From NCBI RefSeq assembly GCF_041333735.1, contig NZ_JBGKFB010000001.1, forward strand, positions 372,001-436,000: a DNA stretch of 64,000 nucleotides. Direction: 5' to 3'. Under the pieces are notes generated by a model. The model ran no database searches. It had not been told where the DNA came from and saw only the letters and a program-made list of their open reading frames with translations. This stretch comes from Veillonella sp. GTDB taxonomy: Bacteria; Bacillota; Negativicutes; Veillonellales; Veillonellaceae. The translations under genes and the position numbers were made by a program. This document shows, one piece after another, positions 1 to 9,833 of this stretch; position 1 is the stretch's first letter; every line of letters begins with the position of its first letter.

Positions 1-3000
1 GAGGCTGCAAAAAACCTTATCTTCTCCGAGCCTCCTGTAGATACAGTATTAGAAGAAATCCCAACTGTACAAGGTTTCGTTTTTGCTGTTGAATATGTGC
101 CAGGTCAATACGATCAACGTGCTGACAGTGCTGAGCAATGTATTTCCATGCTCACCCTTACATCTGGCCACATCGTTCGATGTGCTCGTGTATTCGCCAT
201 CGAAGGCACTTTCACAAAAGAACAAGAAGAGGCCATCAAAGCATACTATATTAACCCAGTAGATTCCCGCGAAGCGAGTCTTGAATTGCCAACTACATTA
301 GCCCTTGAATTAGAAGATCCTAAACCAGTGGCAACAATCGATGGCTTTACAGACATGAGCGATGCTGATTTAGAAACCCTCATCGATAGCTATGGCCTTG
401 CTATGACATTGGCAGACCTCAAATTAATCAAGCAACAATATGCAGAGGTAGAACACCGCAATCCTACCATTACAGAAATTCGCCTCTTCGATACCTATTG
501 GTCCGACCACTGCCGTCACACTACATTTATGACGGAATTAACGGATATTACCATTGAGGATAGCCGTTTCACAGGTGCTGTAAAAGAAGCTCTTGAAGAA
601 TACATGGAAGGCCGCGCAGAGCTATATACAACGAAGAAAAAGGCTCGCTCCCTCATGGACATGGCAACATTGGCAGTCAAAGAGTTGCGTCATGCAGGCG
701 GTTTAACAAATCTTGATGAATCCGATGAAATCAATGCATGTACAATCATCGTTCCTGTTGATGTAAACGGCAAAACTGAAGAATGGTTGTTATTATTCAA
801 AAACGAAACGCATAACCACCCTACTGAAATTGAACCATTTGGTGGTGCTGCAACGTGCTTAGGTGGTTGTATCCGCGATCCATTGAGCGGTCGTGCTTAT
901 GTATACCAAGCTATGCGCGTTACAGGCGCTGGCGACCCTCATACTAGTCTTGAATATACATTAGAAGGCAAATTGCCTCAAAAGAAAATTACCCAAGAAG
1001 CTGCTCGTGGCTACTCCTCTTACGGCAACCAAATCGGCCTTGCTACAGGTGAAGTAAAAGAATATTACCATCCTGGCTATGTGGCTAAACGCATGGAAAT
1101 CGGTGCTGTTATCGGTGCTGCACCTCGCAACCAAGTACGTCGTGAAGTACCTGTTGCAGGCGATGTAATAGTATTGCTGGGCGGTAAAACTGGCCGCGAT
1201 GGCTGTGGTGGCGCTACGGGTTCCTCTAAAGAACATACCGTAGAATCCCTTTCCACATGTGGTGCAGAGGTTCAAAAAGGCAATGCCCTTACAGAACGTA
1301 AAATTCAACGCCTCTTCCGTCGCGGTGAAGTAACAACTCTTATTAAACGTTGTAATGACTTTGGTGCAGGCGGTGTATCTGTTGCTATCGGTGAATTAAC
1401 AGATGGTGTAACAATCAATCTTGATTTAGTTCCTAAAAAATACGCTGGCCTTGATGGTACAGAATTAGCGATTTCTGAATCTCAAGAACGTATGGCCTGC
1501 GTCATCGCCGCTTCCGATGTAGAGACATTCAAATCCTATTGCGACGAAGAGAATTTAGAATGTACAGTTGTGGCAGATGTAACTGATACTAATCGCCTCA
1601 TCATGAACTGGAATGGCGAAACAATCGTAGATATCAGCCGCGACTTCTTGAATACAAATGGCGCTAGCCAACAACAAGAAGCTATTGTAACAGCGCCAGC
1701 AGATCGCTCTTACTTCTTACGCGGTTCTTCAAGCGCAGATAACTTCAAAGAAAAATGGCTTGCCGCAGTATCCGATTTAAATACTGCGTCCCAACAAGGT
1801 TTAGCAGAACGCTTCGATAGTACTGTTGGTGCTAATACAGTACTCATGCCATTCGGTGGCAAGTTCCAAAAGACGCCTACCCAAGGCATGGTCGCAAAAT
1901 TACCTGTATTAAACGGTGAAACTACAACTGCAAGCATCATGACACATGGCTTCGTACCAGAATTATCTGCTTGGAGTCCATACCATGGCGCACAATATGC
2001 AGTACTTTTATCTGTAGCTAAATTAGTAGCTCTTGGTGGTCGTCGTGAAGATGCATACTTAACATTGCAAGAATACTTTGAACGCCTTAATTCTAAAGAA
2101 TCTTGGGGCAAACCTATAGCAGCCCTTCTCGGGGCCTATAAAGCTCAAAAAGAACTTGAAATCGGTGCTATTGGTGGCAAAGATTCTATGAGCGGCACCT
2201 TTATGGACCTTACAGTACCTCCTACCCTCGTATCCTTTGCAGTTGGCACAGCCCATGTAGATAATATTGTAAGCCAAGACCTTAAAGGTGTAGATCATCG
2301 CCTAGTATTCTTTGATGTACCTCGTACATACGATGACACTCCAGATTGGGATCGATTCAAGGAAAACTGTGAAGTTTTACAAGAACAAATTGAAAAAGGT
2401 CGCGTTTACTCCGCTTATGTTGTTGACCAAGGTGGCATCCCTGAAGCAGTTACCAAAATGGCTCTTGGCAACAACATTGGTGTTAAATTCGATAAATATG
2501 CGGAACGCGCTATCTTCCAACCAGCTCTTGGTGCATTTATCGTAGAAGTAGATATTAAAGCTGTTAACTATCTCTTAGAATTACCAGGTCTTAAAGTAAT
2601 AGGTGTAACACAAGCAAATCCTGTTATTGAATGGGCCGACCAATCTGTATCTCTTAAAGAAATTCAAGCAGCTTATGAAGCTCCATTAAACGATATCTTT
2701 CCTATGCATGCGCCAAATGGTGTTGGTGAAGCGGTAGCGTACATCCACGACCAACATGCTAAACCTCGCAGTGCAGCCTTAGGGGCAAAACCTAAAGTGC
2801 TCATCCCTGTATTCCCTGGTACAAACTGCGAATTTGACTCTGCTCGTGCCTTCGAACGTGCTGGGGCCGAAACAGATATTGTAGTCATTCGTAACCAAAC
2901 ACCAGAACAATTAAAAGAATCTATCGACGTAATCAAAGCTAAATTAGCTGAATCTCAAATTCTTATGTTCCCTGGTGGCTTCAGTGCTGGCGATGAACCA

Positions 3001-3585
3001 GATGGTTCTGGCAAATTTATGGCTACCCTCTTCCGCAATCCATACCTTGCAGAAGGTTTAGAAAACCTCTTGTACAAACAAGATGGTCTAATACTTGGTA
3101 TTTGTAATGGTTTCCAAGCCCTTATCAAATTAGGTTTGTTGCCAGGTGGTCATATCGAAACGTTAACCGCCGATCATCCTACATTGACGTACAACACAAT
3201 CGGTCGTCACTTGTCTCGTATGGTTAACACTAAAGTTATTTCTACTAAATCTCCTTGGATGAGTGATGCTAAAGCAGGTGAAATCTACACCGTGCCAATT
3301 TCTCACGGCGAAGGTCGCTTCATCGCTTCCCCTCAACAAGTATTGGAATTCAACAAAACTGGTCAAATTGCTACACAATATGTAGACTTTGATGGCATTG
3401 CCTCCATGGATAGCCGCTTCAATCCAAATCAATCTGTAGCTGCTATCGAAGGCATTTATAGTCCAGATGGTCGCGTATTCGGTAAGATGGCTCACTCCGA
3501 ACGTTGTGGTGCTGGTATCAGTAAAAATATTCCTGGCTTATTAGAAATGCCAATCTTTACATCTGGTGTAAAATACTTTAAATAA
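1..3585 (+). CDS. purL: Phosphoribosylformylglycinamidine synthase, 5' end outside window
   Basis: Single-chain PurL, which converts FGAR, glutamine and ATP to FGAM in cytoplasmic purine synthesis. The frame is open from base 1, so the true start lies upstream; the GTG at base 97 is internal. About 1,194 residues are visible, against roughly 1,250-1,300 for full single-chain enzymes. Seen: the ATP-site segment NETHNHPTEIEPF (near base 802), GGKDSMSGT (near 2173), and a C-terminal class I glutaminase domain with its nucleophilic Cys in GICNGFQ (near 3096) and ISHGEGRF (near 3298). No other pur gene is visible downstream; a terminator follows within 25 bases, so this is the last gene of its transcript. 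Confidence 0.97.
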   Translation, partial: EAAKNLIFSEPPVDTVLEEIPTVQGFVFAVEYVPGQYDQRADSAEQCISMLTLTSGHIVRCARVFAIEGTFTKEQEEAIKAYYINPVDSREASLELPTTLALELEDPKPVATIDGFTDMSDADLETLIDSYGLAMTLADLKLIKQQYAEVEHRNPTITEIRLFDTYWSDHCRHTTFMTELTDITIEDSRFTGAVKEALEEYMEGRAELYTTKKKARSLMDMATLAVKELRHAGGLTNLDESDEINACTIIVPVDVNGKTEEWLLLFKNETHNHPTEIEPFGGAATCLGGCIRDPLSGRAYVYQAMRVTGAGDPHTSLEYTLEGKLPQKKITQEAARGYSSYGNQIGLATGEVKEYYHPGYVAKRMEIGAVIGAAPRNQVRREVPVAGDVIVLLGGKTGRDGCGGATGSSKEHTVESLSTCGAEVQKGNALTERKIQRLFRRGEVTTLIKRCNDFGAGGVSVAIGELTDGVTINLDLVPKKYAGLDGTELAISESQERMACVIAASDVETFKSYCDEENLECTVVADVTDTNRLIMNWNGETIVDISRDFLNTNGASQQQEAIVTAPADRSYFLRGSSSADNFKEKWLAAVSDLNTASQQGLAERFDSTVGANTVLMPFGGKFQKTPTQGMVAKLPVLNGETTTASIMTHGFVPELSAWSPYHGAQYAVLLSVAKLVALGGRREDAYLTLQEYFERLNSKESWGKPIAALLGAYKAQKELEIGAIGGKDSMSGTFMDLTVPPTLVSFAVGTAHVDNIVSQDLKGVDHRLVFFDVPRTYDDTPDWDRFKENCEVLQEQIEKGRVYSAYVVDQGGIPEAVTKMALGNNIGVKFDKYAERAIFQPALGAFIVEVDIKAVNYLLELPGLKVIGVTQANPVIEWADQSVSLKEIQAAYEAPLNDIFPMHAPNGVGEAVAYIHDQHAKPRSAALGAKPKVLIPVFPGTNCEFDSARAFERAGAETDIVVIRNQTPEQLKESIDVIKAKLAESQILMFPGGFSAGDEPDGSGKFMATLFRNPYLAEGLENLLYKQDGLILGICNGFQALIKLGLLPGGHIETLTADHPTLTYNTIGRHLSRMVNTKVISTKSPWMSDAKAGEIYTVPISHGEGRFIASPQQVLEFNKTGQIATQYVDFDGIASMDSRFNPNQSVAAIEGIYSPDGRVFGKMAHSERCGAGISKNIPGLLEMPIFTSGVKYFK

Positions 3586-3607
3586 TTAATGATTATTCTT
3601 TCCTGTG

Positions 3608-3635
3608 AAAGCCTACTCCTTTGGGTAGGCTTTTC
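3608..3635 (+). terminator. Terminator after purL
   Basis: Stem AAGCCTA/TAGGCTT with a short loop followed by a T-rich run, 23 bases past the purL stop. Confidence 0.8.
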
Positions 3636-3747
3636 AATATTGATTTTTTTCGAAAATATTAGTATTATAAGTTGATGATATATTTACGAACATGAGAATT
3701 CGTGTAAACCTATACATAACAAATGTGAGTTAAGAAAGGATTTTATT

Positions 3748-4983
3748 ATGCATTGTGCTCAGAAAATGACCCATAATATCTACTGGATTGGTAGTAATGA
3801 CTGGACTACAGAACGTTTTGAAAACTTATTCCCTATTCCAAATGGTGTTAGCTATAACAGCTATTTCATCGATGATGAAAAAACTTGTGTTGTTGACTCT
3901 GTAGATGCGGAAATTCGCGAAGAATACTTTGATAACTTGACTCATCTATTAAATGGTCGCGACCTTGATTACATCATCGTAAATCATATGGAACCAGACC
4001 ATTGCCAAACATTATTGGAAACATTGGAACGCTATCCAAACTGTAAAATGGTTGGTAATGCTACAACATTCCGCATGTTCGAGCAATTCTACAATTCTCC
4101 AAAACCTGACCAATACTACACTGTAAAAGAAGGCGACGAAATTTGCCTTGGTAAACATACACTTGTTTCCTACACTATGCCTATGGTTCACTGGCCAGAA
4201 GTAACTTGTACATATGAAAAATCTACTGGTACATTATTCTCTGCAGATGCTTTCGGTACATTCGGTACAGTTAACGGTAACATCTTTGCAGACCAAACTG
4301 ATTACGTTGCTACCTACGAAGATGAAGCTCGTCGTTACTACACAAATATAGTTGGTAAATACGGTCCTCAAGTACAAAATGCGATTCGTAAAGTTTCTGG
4401 TCTTGACATCAAACGCATTGCTCCACTACATGGTCCTATCTGGCGTACACCTGAAACTATCGATTATATCTTGCGCAAATACTTGCACTGGTCCAGCTAC
4501 ACAGCTTGTAAAAAAGGTGTTGTTATTGCCTTCGGTTCTATGTACGGTAACACTCGTGCTATTGCACAACAATTGGCAAAACAATTGTCTAAACGTGGCG
4601 TAACAGATATTAAAATCTATGATGTTTCCAAAACTAACGCTTCCTACATTATCGCTGATGCTTGGAAATACACTAACTTGGTAACAATTGCACCTACATA
4701 CAATTTGAACCTATACCTTACTATGGAAAACTTCATTCATGAATTAAAAGCACTTAACTTCCAAAACCATAAGGTATCCATCATTGGTAACCACTCTTGG
4801 GCATCTGCTGCAATGAAAACAATGGTTGCTCACTTTGAAAACGACTTCAAAGACATTGAAATCATATCCGAACCACTTGATATCAAATCCTCTTTAAAAC
4901 CAGAAGATCTTCCAAAAATCGAAAAAATGGCAGACGATATCAAAGCATCCATCGATGCAGCTGAAATTAAAGAAGTATTATAA
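3748..4983 (+). CDS. Flavodiiron protein (FprA type)
   Basis: 411-residue cytoplasmic flavodiiron protein, a family that reduces O2 to water and/or NO to N2O. The N-terminal metallo-beta-lactamase-fold half carries diiron ligands H80-x-E82-x-D84-H85 (HMEPDH), H148 and D167. The C-terminal flavodoxin half begins near residue 255, with the FMN phosphate loop around GSMYGNTRA. There is no fused rubredoxin or flavin reductase domain, so an external electron donor is implied. The ATG is preceded by GAAAGGA at good spacing. It is monocistronic, with terminators on both sides. Together with rubrerythrin at 44.3 kb it forms an oxidative-stress defence typical of anaerobes. Whether O2 or NO is the physiological substrate cannot be read from sequence. 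Confidence 0.95.
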   Translation: MHCAQKMTHNIYWIGSNDWTTERFENLFPIPNGVSYNSYFIDDEKTCVVDSVDAEIREEYFDNLTHLLNGRDLDYIIVNHMEPDHCQTLLETLERYPNCKMVGNATTFRMFEQFYNSPKPDQYYTVKEGDEICLGKHTLVSYTMPMVHWPEVTCTYEKSTGTLFSADAFGTFGTVNGNIFADQTDYVATYEDEARRYYTNIVGKYGPQVQNAIRKVSGLDIKRIAPLHGPIWRTPETIDYILRKYLHWSSYTACKKGVVIAFGSMYGNTRAIAQQLAKQLSKRGVTDIKIYDVSKTNASYIIADAWKYTNLVTIAPTYNLNLYLTMENFIHELKALNFQNHKVSIIGNHSWASAAMKTMVAHFENDFKDIEIISEPLDIKSSLKPEDLPKIEKMADDIKASIDAAEIKEVL

Positions 4984-4993
4984 TATACAAACT

Positions 4994-5023
4994 AAAGACC
5001 GCCTGTTTAGGCGGTCTTTTTTC
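4994..5023 (+). terminator. Terminator after flavodiiron gene
   Basis: Perfect stem AAAGACCGCC/GGCGGTCTTT with a 4-5 base loop and T-run, 10 bases after the stop. Confidence 0.9.
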
Positions 5024-5172
5024 TTATACTTCAAAGGATACATATCTTACGTTTTAACAATATGTTGCGTAACATTTTTACAATTTAATTATTACTACTA
5101 ACAGTAGAAACCAAGCTAAATTAATAGAGTTTAAAAGTCTTATGAAAGTCTAAGATTTTCACGATTTTTTGC

Positions 5173-5201
5173 TTGACATAAATCTAACTTTTTCATATAC
5201 T
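5173..5201 (+). promoter_or_regulatory. Promoter of tRNA-Ser
   Basis: Consensus sigma-70-type promoter: TTGACA at 5173-5178 and TATACT at 5196-5201 with a 17-base spacer, ending about 30 bases before the tRNA. The stretch 5024-5172 upstream shows no other feature. Confidence 0.85.
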
Positions 5202-5232
5202 ATACAAGTACCTGTTACACAACAGAATACAT

Positions 5233-5323
5233 GGAGAGGTGTCCGAGCGGCTGAAGGAGCATGATTGGAAATCATGTGTGCGGTTATCCCGTACCCAGGG
5301 TTCAAATCCCTGTCTCTCCGCCA
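5233..5323 (+). tRNA. tRNA-Ser (anticodon GGA)
   Basis: 91-base class II tRNA. The acceptor GGAGAGG pairs with TCTCTCC, followed by the discriminator G and an encoded CCA. The anticodon stem CATGA/TCATG encloses loop TTGGAAA with anticodon GGA at 5267-5269, reading UCC/UCU serine codons. A long variable arm and T-arm CAGGG-TTCAAAT-CCCTG are present. Confidence 0.97.
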
Positions 5324-5326
5324 TAG

Positions 5327-5355
5327 TAAAAGCAGTGCTTATGCACTGCTTTTTT
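5327..5355 (+). terminator. Terminator after tRNA-Ser
   Basis: Stem AAAAGCAGTGC/GCACTGCTTTT with T-run, immediately 3' of the tRNA. Confidence 0.85.
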
Positions 5356-5390
5356 ATTATATAAAACCAATAAAACATCAGCTAATAGAA

Positions 5391-5422
5391 AAAGGCTATC
5401 GACTTAACATCGATAGCCTTTT
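5391..5422 (-). terminator. Terminator of the homocysteine methyltransferase gene
   Basis: Stem GGCTATCG/CGATAGCC. On the minus strand it is followed by a run of T, 26 bases past the stop of the methyltransferase. Confidence 0.8.
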
Positions 5423-5447
5423 ATGTTTATATCATTAGTTTATATTA

Positions 5448-6473
5448 CTATTTATGAATTTTTCTAGCTATATCTCTAATAATTTCAGGTGTTGTTCTAC
5501 AACAACCACCTATGATATCTGCCCCAGCATTACGCCATACATCAACATAATCTACAAATGATGCAGGGTCGCCATACCAGGTCTTAGTTTCACTATCATA
5601 GCTTTCACCAAGATTAGGATATACAGCAATCGGTTTATCCGTAACAGTCCGAATATCCTTAATCAAGGACTCTACGTATTCCGGCTTAGTACAGTTGACA
5701 CCAATACCAGTTATAGGTCTAACCTTGTCGATCATCTCCGCGCATTTAATGATGGTTTCACCACTAGAAACATGATGTCCATCTTTACAAGAAAAGGCAA
5801 TCCATCCTGGAATTCCTCTCGATGTGTATGGGTCAGACATGGCGCGAGCAATGGCAATGGCTTCGTCATAAGACGGGATAGTTTCAAAGGATAATATATC
5901 CGGGTTTTCTTCACAGAATAATGCTAACCGAGGAATATGGAATACTTCGAGATATTCAGTTTGCACATCAGGATATCCACGGTACTCAGATCCATCCGCC
6001 AAAAATGCACCATATGGTCCTACAGAAGCCGCCACTAATGGTTTAGGCAATGCACCTTCAGAAAAATATCTAACCCCATCTGGAGTCTCTTCACCAAGTG
6101 TAATCCCCCGCAATGTAAGTGCTCCAGTCGCCTTAGCCTCTAAAAACTCATTGCGAGCTTGTACAGCTAAACGAACGGATAATTTAACGAGCTCTATGGC
6201 CTCTTCCGTACCATAACCTAATCCTTTAAAGCCCGCTACTGTTGCTTGATATCCAGAACTTTGAATGATATCTGCCCCAGCCGCCAAGTAGGAGATATGT
6301 ATTTTTTTGATGATATCTGGTTGGTCCATAAGAATCTTAGCAGACCATAATTTATGCTGAAGATTACAGCCATAACGCTCTAACTCTGATCCTAAGCCAC
6401 CATCCAAAACGAGGGCGCCCTTCTCTTTAATTATATCTAAAAATGCACGTCGTTTAGCCATCATATCACCCAT
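5448..6473 (-). CDS. mmuM: Homocysteine S-methyltransferase
   Basis: 341-residue cytoplasmic methyltransferase of the MmuM/BHMT family, which transfers a methyl group from S-methylmethionine (or SAM) to homocysteine to give methionine. Seen: N-terminal VLDGGLGSELER, and the three zinc-binding cysteines in GVNCTKPE (near residue 259) and GGCCRTTPE (C324, C325). The length fits the stand-alone family; there is no cobalamin domain as in MetH. GAGG lies 9 bases before the chosen ATG; two more ATGs follow at codons 4 and 5. It is single-gene, with no S-methylmethionine permease alongside. The natural methyl donor is inferred from the family, not shown. Confidence 0.93.
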   Translation of the reverse strand: MGDMMAKRRAFLDIIKEKGALVLDGGLGSELERYGCNLQHKLWSAKILMDQPDIIKKIHISYLAAGADIIQSSGYQATVAGFKGLGYGTEEAIELVKLSVRLAVQARNEFLEAKATGALTLRGITLGEETPDGVRYFSEGALPKPLVAASVGPYGAFLADGSEYRGYPDVQTEYLEVFHIPRLALFCEENPDILSFETIPSYDEAIAIARAMSDPYTSRGIPGWIAFSCKDGHHVSSGETIIKCAEMIDKVRPITGIGVNCTKPEYVESLIKDIRTVTDKPIAVYPNLGESYDSETKTWYGDPASFVDYVDVWRNAGADIIGGCCRTTPEIIRDIARKIHK

Positions 6474-6548
6474 TCTATACTACCTCATACCTTTTGAGGT
6501 TTACTAAACGTATTATAACAAATAATACGTTTAGGTTCTATCTACAAA

Positions 6549-7334
6549 CTATTTTAAATCCTCTGCTGGTGGCTCTTTACCAAACCATTTTTTATAAATC
6601 TCTGCATATTTGCCATTGGCTTTAATCTTAGCCAAACCATCGTTAACTTTATTAAGAAGCTCAGTATTGCCCTTCTTCACAGCAATACCAAGCGGTGCCG
6701 CATCATAGTCCTCTCCAGTAACCTTTGCGATACCTTTCCCCTTACTATTAACATAATATTCATTGACCGGTGTATCGTTAATAACTACATCTACACCTCT
6801 ATTTTGCAATTCTAAGAATGCATCGACGATGAGATTAAATTGGCGCACATCGGCATTAGGGATCTTACTAGCAATTTCTGCACCAGTAGATCCGATAGAT
6901 ACACCAATGCGCTTTCCTTCTAAGTCCTTAAAACTATTGATATTAGTATTATCGATATTTACAACGAGGCCATTACCTGCAATATAGTATGGTTTACTAA
7001 AGTCTACAGACTTGGCACGATCTTCGGAAATAGTCATATCCGAAATAGCAATATCGATTGTATTGCTTTGTAGTGCTGGTAAAAGTGCATCAAAGTTCAA
7101 GTTTTGAACATCTGCTTCAATGCCCTCTTCCTGTGCAATGGCATTGATAATATCTACATCAAAACCTGCTAATTTTCCACTGTCTTTATCTTTAAAACCA
7201 AATGGTGCATAGGTCGCATCTGTACCAACGCGCCATGCTTTTTGAGTGCTACCTGTATTACCACAACCAGCTATAAACAAGCTACTAGCAAGTGTAAAAG
7301 CCCCTAAAAGAGCTGCTATTTTCTTAAATTTCAT
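6549..7334 (-). CDS. Amino-acid ABC transporter substrate-binding lipoprotein (orphan)
   Basis: 261-residue type 2 periplasmic binding protein of the polar amino-acid family. A lipoprotein signal peptide ends in LFIAGC with lipidated Cys24. The mature part shows the family hallmarks GTDATYAPFGF, GFDVDI and DFSKPYY, and GVSIGSTG. It probably captures an amino acid at the outer face of the inner membrane. No permease or ATPase is adjacent: the next gene is the methyltransferase on the same strand 75 bases away. It must therefore share a transporter encoded elsewhere or have lost its own. The binding specificity cannot be told from sequence. Confidence 0.9.
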   Translation of the reverse strand: MKFKKIAALLGAFTLASSLFIAGCGNTGSTQKAWRVGTDATYAPFGFKDKDSGKLAGFDVDIINAIAQEEGIEADVQNLNFDALLPALQSNTIDIAISDMTISEDRAKSVDFSKPYYIAGNGLVVNIDNTNINSFKDLEGKRIGVSIGSTGAEIASKIPNADVRQFNLIVDAFLELQNRGVDVVINDTPVNEYYVNSKGKGIAKVTGEDYDAAPLGIAVKKGNTELLNKVNDGLAKIKANGKYAEIYKKWFGKEPPAEDLK

Positions 7335-7581
7335 AATTGACCTTACTCTAACCTTACAGTTCTATGTAAAGTTTTCTTTCTATATACGAATGAACATATC
7401 TATACTTACATTATGAGCATAATAAAAATAATACCTATAAAGGTATTCTAGTATAATCATAACATTCGATATAGTTAGGGTCAATTAATCCGACTATATC
7501 AATAGGTATTATATTAATATAGTTTTTAGTTATACCGAAGAAATTATTAATAGATATAGCAATAAAACTAGAATTAATAAT
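7335..7581. other. Intergenic stretch without recognisable gene
   Basis: A+T-rich spacer between the binding-lipoprotein gene and the OPT terminator. It contains a small hairpin AATACCT/AGGTATT near 7430-7450 and an open frame of 64 codons with no Shine-Dalgarno and low-complexity Ile/Asn composition, which I do not accept as a gene. The promoter of the lipoprotein gene presumably lies here. Confidence 0.6.
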
Positions 7582-7628
7582 AAAAAGACCGCCTTTACCA
7601 AGCAATCTAAACTCGGTAAAGGCGGTCA
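7582..7628 (-). terminator. Terminator of OPT transporter gene
   Basis: 13-base perfect stem GACCGCCTTTACC/GGTAAAGGCGGTC, followed on the minus strand by TTTTT, about 80 bases past the OPT stop. Confidence 0.85.
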
Positions 7629-7705
7629 TCTCCAGAGTGGAGAATTCCTAGCAGTTTATAGAATAGATAGCATTTTTACTTCATTGAAGAACTATCATAC
7701 TCATA

Positions 7706-9643
7706 TTATTTAGCTTTTTTAGCTTTTACGTACATAGCCACTTTGTACAAGAATACACAGAGTAACAAGTACATTACGATACTGAGGTATGTTGCTTCCG
7801 GTGTTTCAACCCAGTCTTGTGCGAATACATCAACACCTGCAATACGAAGTACAGCACTGAATAGAGAACCAATAGCACCACCAGCTACGAGACCAGATGC
7901 AATTGTGCTACCTTTAGAGAAGCGAAGATCTGCCAATTCTTTATCTTTTGTACTATTTTGTACGAAGTATGCAATCAAACCACCGATAAGTAATGGTGTG
8001 TTGATTTCCATTGGCAAGTATGTACCAAGGGCAAACGCCAATGGTGGAACTTTTACCATCCACAAGATGATTGCAAATAATGCACCTGCCATGTATAGAG
8101 GCCATTGAGCACTACCGCCAGTCATCATAGGTTCGATGATAGCAGCCATAGCGTTCGCTTGTGGCGCATTTAATGCATGGTCCCCTACAAAGCCATATGC
8201 ATCGTTCAAGAGGATCATAACGCCTACAGAAAGTACAGCACAAAGAATAGTACCAACGATTTGCCATTGTTCCATTTTCTTAGGTGTAGCACCTGTCATA
8301 TGCGCTACTTTAAGTTCAGACATGAAGTTACCAGCCATACCGATGGTTGTACCAATGAAGGATGCCATCATGAGGACTGCAATCATACCTACTTTACCAG
8401 TCATGCCTGCTGCTGTTAAGCATACAGCGGAGATGATAATCATAAAGATTGTCATACCAGATACTGGTTCTGTACCTGTATAAGCGATGGAACTAATACC
8501 TACTACAGATAATAGGAAGGACATGATAAGAACAATTAAGAATGCTACGATTGTTTGACCGAAGCTTTCAGCATACATAAAGTGGAAGTATGCTGCGAAT
8601 AGAACTGTACATAACAAGATGCCAGCACCAATCCAAGATGTAGGTACGTCGCGTTGTGTACGAAGCAAGTTAACATCTACAGTTTTGGAACTGAAAATAT
8701 CAAGCACTGCATTTTTAACAACACTAGCTACGACTTTGGACATATTGAGCAAGCCGATGATACCTGCCATGGCAAGCATACCGATACCAATATGACGAAC
8801 ATAGTCTAAGAATACTTTACGAATTGGAGCTTCTGCAAGTGGAACAGCATGACCATTGATTTGCATGATATGTTCCGGAGCTAAATAGTATACGATTGGA
8901 ATACATACGAACCAAGAGAAGAAGGAACCAGCTGCGATAATAGCCGCATACCGTAAGCCTGTAAAGTAACCAAGACCAAGCAACGCAGCATCTGTATCTA
9001 CAGCAGCATTTAACTTAGTAGAATCTGCTAGAGCAGAACCCCATTTAAATGCAGTAGTACGGATAACCTCTTCCCACCAGCCAAGGCTGTTAAGAATAAA
9101 GTCATATACAAGAGCGATAAGACCAGAACCAAGCATGAGTTTCGCTTTGCTACCTTCATTACTCATTAGTACTTCAGCAGCAGCACGACCGCTTGGGAAC
9201 GGATACACATAGTGCATTTCCTCAACGAAGTAGCGACGGAACATAACGCATAATAGAACACCAAGTACGCCACCAAGGATAATAGGAATCGCCATCTGTA
9301 CAAAGGATACATCTGTAACATTCCAAATGTATAGAGCTGGCAAGAAGAACATCGCACCAGCTAATGTGTTCGTACTAGAACTAGCGATAGCCTGAATGTG
9401 AACCGTTTCAGCAAAAGCATTTTGCCGTTTCAAAATAACTGCTGTACCCATTGCAAGTACAGATACTGGAGCAAAGGCATCTACTGTTTGACCAATTTTC
9501 AAACATAAATAACCTACAGCCAGTGTGAAAATTGCCGCATAGAATAGGCCCCAGAATACTACATATGAGTTAATCTCTACGTAATCCTTCTTAGGATCCA
9601 ATACGGGTTCTACGGGCGGAATAGAACGAGTTTCGTCCGACAT
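7706..9643 (-). CDS. OPT family oligopeptide transporter
   Basis: 645-residue inner-membrane protein with about 15 hydrophobic segments. It is of the OPT family, whose bacterial members import small peptides (or, in the YSL branch, metal chelates). The N-terminus is a short polar tail with EINSYVVFWGLFYA; SYLCLKIGQTVDAFAPVSV-like sequence and the NTLAGAMFFLPALY region follow the family pattern. The start ATG has GAGGAGG upstream. It is divergently placed from pepT, a tripeptidase, which supports peptide import followed by cytoplasmic hydrolysis. It is a single-gene transcript with its own terminator. The substrate is inferred from family and neighbour. Confidence 0.9.
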   Translation of the reverse strand: MSDETRSIPPVEPVLDPKKDYVEINSYVVFWGLFYAAIFTLAVGYLCLKIGQTVDAFAPVSVLAMGTAVILKRQNAFAETVHIQAIASSSTNTLAGAMFFLPALYIWNVTDVSFVQMAIPIILGGVLGVLLCVMFRRYFVEEMHYVYPFPSGRAAAEVLMSNEGSKAKLMLGSGLIALVYDFILNSLGWWEEVIRTTAFKWGSALADSTKLNAAVDTDAALLGLGYFTGLRYAAIIAAGSFFSWFVCIPIVYYLAPEHIMQINGHAVPLAEAPIRKVFLDYVRHIGIGMLAMAGIIGLLNMSKVVASVVKNAVLDIFSSKTVDVNLLRTQRDVPTSWIGAGILLCTVLFAAYFHFMYAESFGQTIVAFLIVLIMSFLLSVVGISSIAYTGTEPVSGMTIFMIIISAVCLTAAGMTGKVGMIAVLMMASFIGTTIGMAGNFMSELKVAHMTGATPKKMEQWQIVGTILCAVLSVGVMILLNDAYGFVGDHALNAPQANAMAAIIEPMMTGGSAQWPLYMAGALFAIILWMVKVPPLAFALGTYLPMEINTPLLIGGLIAYFVQNSTKDKELADLRFSKGSTIASGLVAGGAIGSLFSAVLRIAGVDVFAQDWVETPEATYLSIVMYLLLCVFLYKVAMYVKAKKAK

Positions 9644-9775
9644 GGTAAAACCTCCTCACAGAAAATGTACAAACGTATAACTATTCACCTTTATACTAAC
9701 ACGGCACTATATATGGTTCAATGCTTTTCTATGCATTATGCGAATAAAATATCACACAATCCATAAATATTTATT

Positions 9776-9804
9776 TTGCATTTTCACCGCCCCTGTTCTA
9801 CAAT
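9776..9804 (+). promoter_or_regulatory. Candidate pepT promoter
   Basis: TTGCAT at 9776-9781 and TACAAT at 9799-9804 with a 17-base spacer, about 84 bases before the pepT start. The three 12-base repeats lie downstream, so they would be inside the transcript. Confidence 0.6.
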
Positions 9805-9833
9805 GAAAGTATATTAAGAATCTTTATTATATA

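Noticed and set aside
97..99. GTG as the start of purL
   Set aside because: The frame is open back to base 1 and reads PurL-like sequence there, so the gene is cut by the window.
5193..5378. Minus-strand frame across tRNA-Ser
   Set aside because: It is the antisense of a tRNA gene, a common false call.
7435..7629. 64-codon minus-strand frame before the OPT terminator
   Set aside because: No Shine-Dalgarno, Ile/Asn low complexity, and it runs through the terminator hairpin.
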